Shown here: positions 5,709-5,977 of the stretch, piece by piece
Numbering within the stretch: the stretch's first letter is position 1
Layout: each line of letters opens with the position of its first letter
Source of the DNA: an uncultured Asticcacaulis sp.
GTDB lineage: Bacteria > Pseudomonadota > Alphaproteobacteria > Caulobacterales > Caulobacteraceae
DNA length: 5,977 nucleotides
Direction of reading: 5' to 3'
Assembly: GCA_946480525.1 (NCBI GenBank)
Contig: CAMLLA010000270.1
Location: 1 to 5,977 of the forward strand
The notes under the pieces: generated by a model
Told to the model about the DNA's origin: nothing
What the model saw: the letters and a program-made list of their open reading frames with translations, nothing else
Databases searched by the model: none
Made by a program: the position numbers and the translations under genes

Positions 5709-5977
5709 GTCTCGCCACGGCCGTTGTTCGGCGGCTGGTGATCGGCGGTCCAGCCTTCGCGGCGTTCGGGCCCGTCGTATTTCGGGTCCATACGCCGGCG
5801 ACGGTCCGGCCCGAAATAGCTGCTGGTCTTGATGAAAGGGCGGGGGTAGTCGACGATGGCGACGACCTTGCGGTACAGTTCCTGCGCCGTGACCGGTTTG
5901 CAGCAGAACTCATTGGCGCCGGCGTCGCGTGCCGCCACCACGCGTGAACGCTCCGAATGCGCCGTCAGCATGATGAT
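5696..5977 (-). CDS. CheY-like response regulator with arginine-rich C-terminal tail, 5' truncated
   Basis: Ninety-three C-terminal residues are visible; the gene runs off the right edge. The segment begins in receiver strand beta-4 (IIMLTAHSE, with the conserved Thr-Ala). It continues through helix alpha-4 and DAGANEF to CCKPVTAQEL, where Lys27 of the fragment is the conserved receiver lysine, and ends with helix alpha-5 (ELYRKVVAIVDYP). The phosphorylated Asp lies outside the window. There is no DNA-binding or enzymatic output domain. Instead the chain ends in about 50 residues with two related arginine clusters, YFGPDRRRR and YDGPERRE, then a polar tail. Similar tails occur on alphaproteobacterial single-domain regulators and recall the arginine-rich extension used by Caulobacter Cle proteins to bind c-di-GMP; that function is an inference here. 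The gene is on the same strand as the pleC-like gene, 253 bases upstream, and probably has a separate promoter. Confidence 0.85.
   Translation of the reverse strand: MIMLTAHSERSRVVAARDAGANEFCCKPVTAQELYRKVVAIVDYPRPFIKTSSYFGPDRRRRMDPKYDGPERREGWTADHQPPNNGRGETAES

Overview
The window looks like chromosomal DNA from a stalk- or prostheca-forming alphaproteobacterium of the Caulobacteraceae (Caulobacter, Asticcacaulis, Phenylobacterium or a relative). I base this on the high-GC coding style, on a large gene that closely matches the PleC polarity histidine kinase in architecture and in its core sequence, and on a short upstream region rich in GANTC (CcrM-type methylation) sites with a CtrA-like box. 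The genus cannot be settled by reading alone. No RNA genes, insertion sequences, CRISPR arrays or phage genes were seen.

Layout. On the + strand, positions 3-754 hold the 3' end of a small one-pass membrane protein gene, overlapping by ATGA with a gene for a membrane-anchored, Metal_resist/CpxP-like periplasmic protein. The pair recalls the layout of metal-sensing anti-sigma modules (CnrY/CnrX type). It meets a minus-strand operon head to head, with only three bases between the two stop codons.

The minus-strand block is read from right to left. It begins with the C-terminal part of a CheY-like response regulator with an arginine-rich tail (5696-5977, running off the window). A 253-base intergenic region follows, dense in cell-cycle-type sites. 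Then come the pleC-like kinase (2842-5442), a 60-base gap, an S41 serine peptidase lipoprotein (1114-2781), and a small lipoprotein (758-1114) whose start codon overlaps the peptidase stop (TGATG).

How they may work together. In Caulobacter, PleC is the polar kinase/phosphatase for DivK and PleD, so it feeds into CtrA activity and c-di-GMP. The region upstream of pleC holds four of the seven GANTC sites in the whole window within 84 bases, plus a TTAA-N7-TTTAC box, so the kinase gene itself is probably expressed in a cell-cycle-dependent way. The two envelope lipoproteins downstream are close enough to be cotranscribed with it. Most of the content is ordinary for this family. The regulatory region, the arginine-rich response regulator tail and the kinase-peptidase-lipoprotein arrangement deserve a second look.
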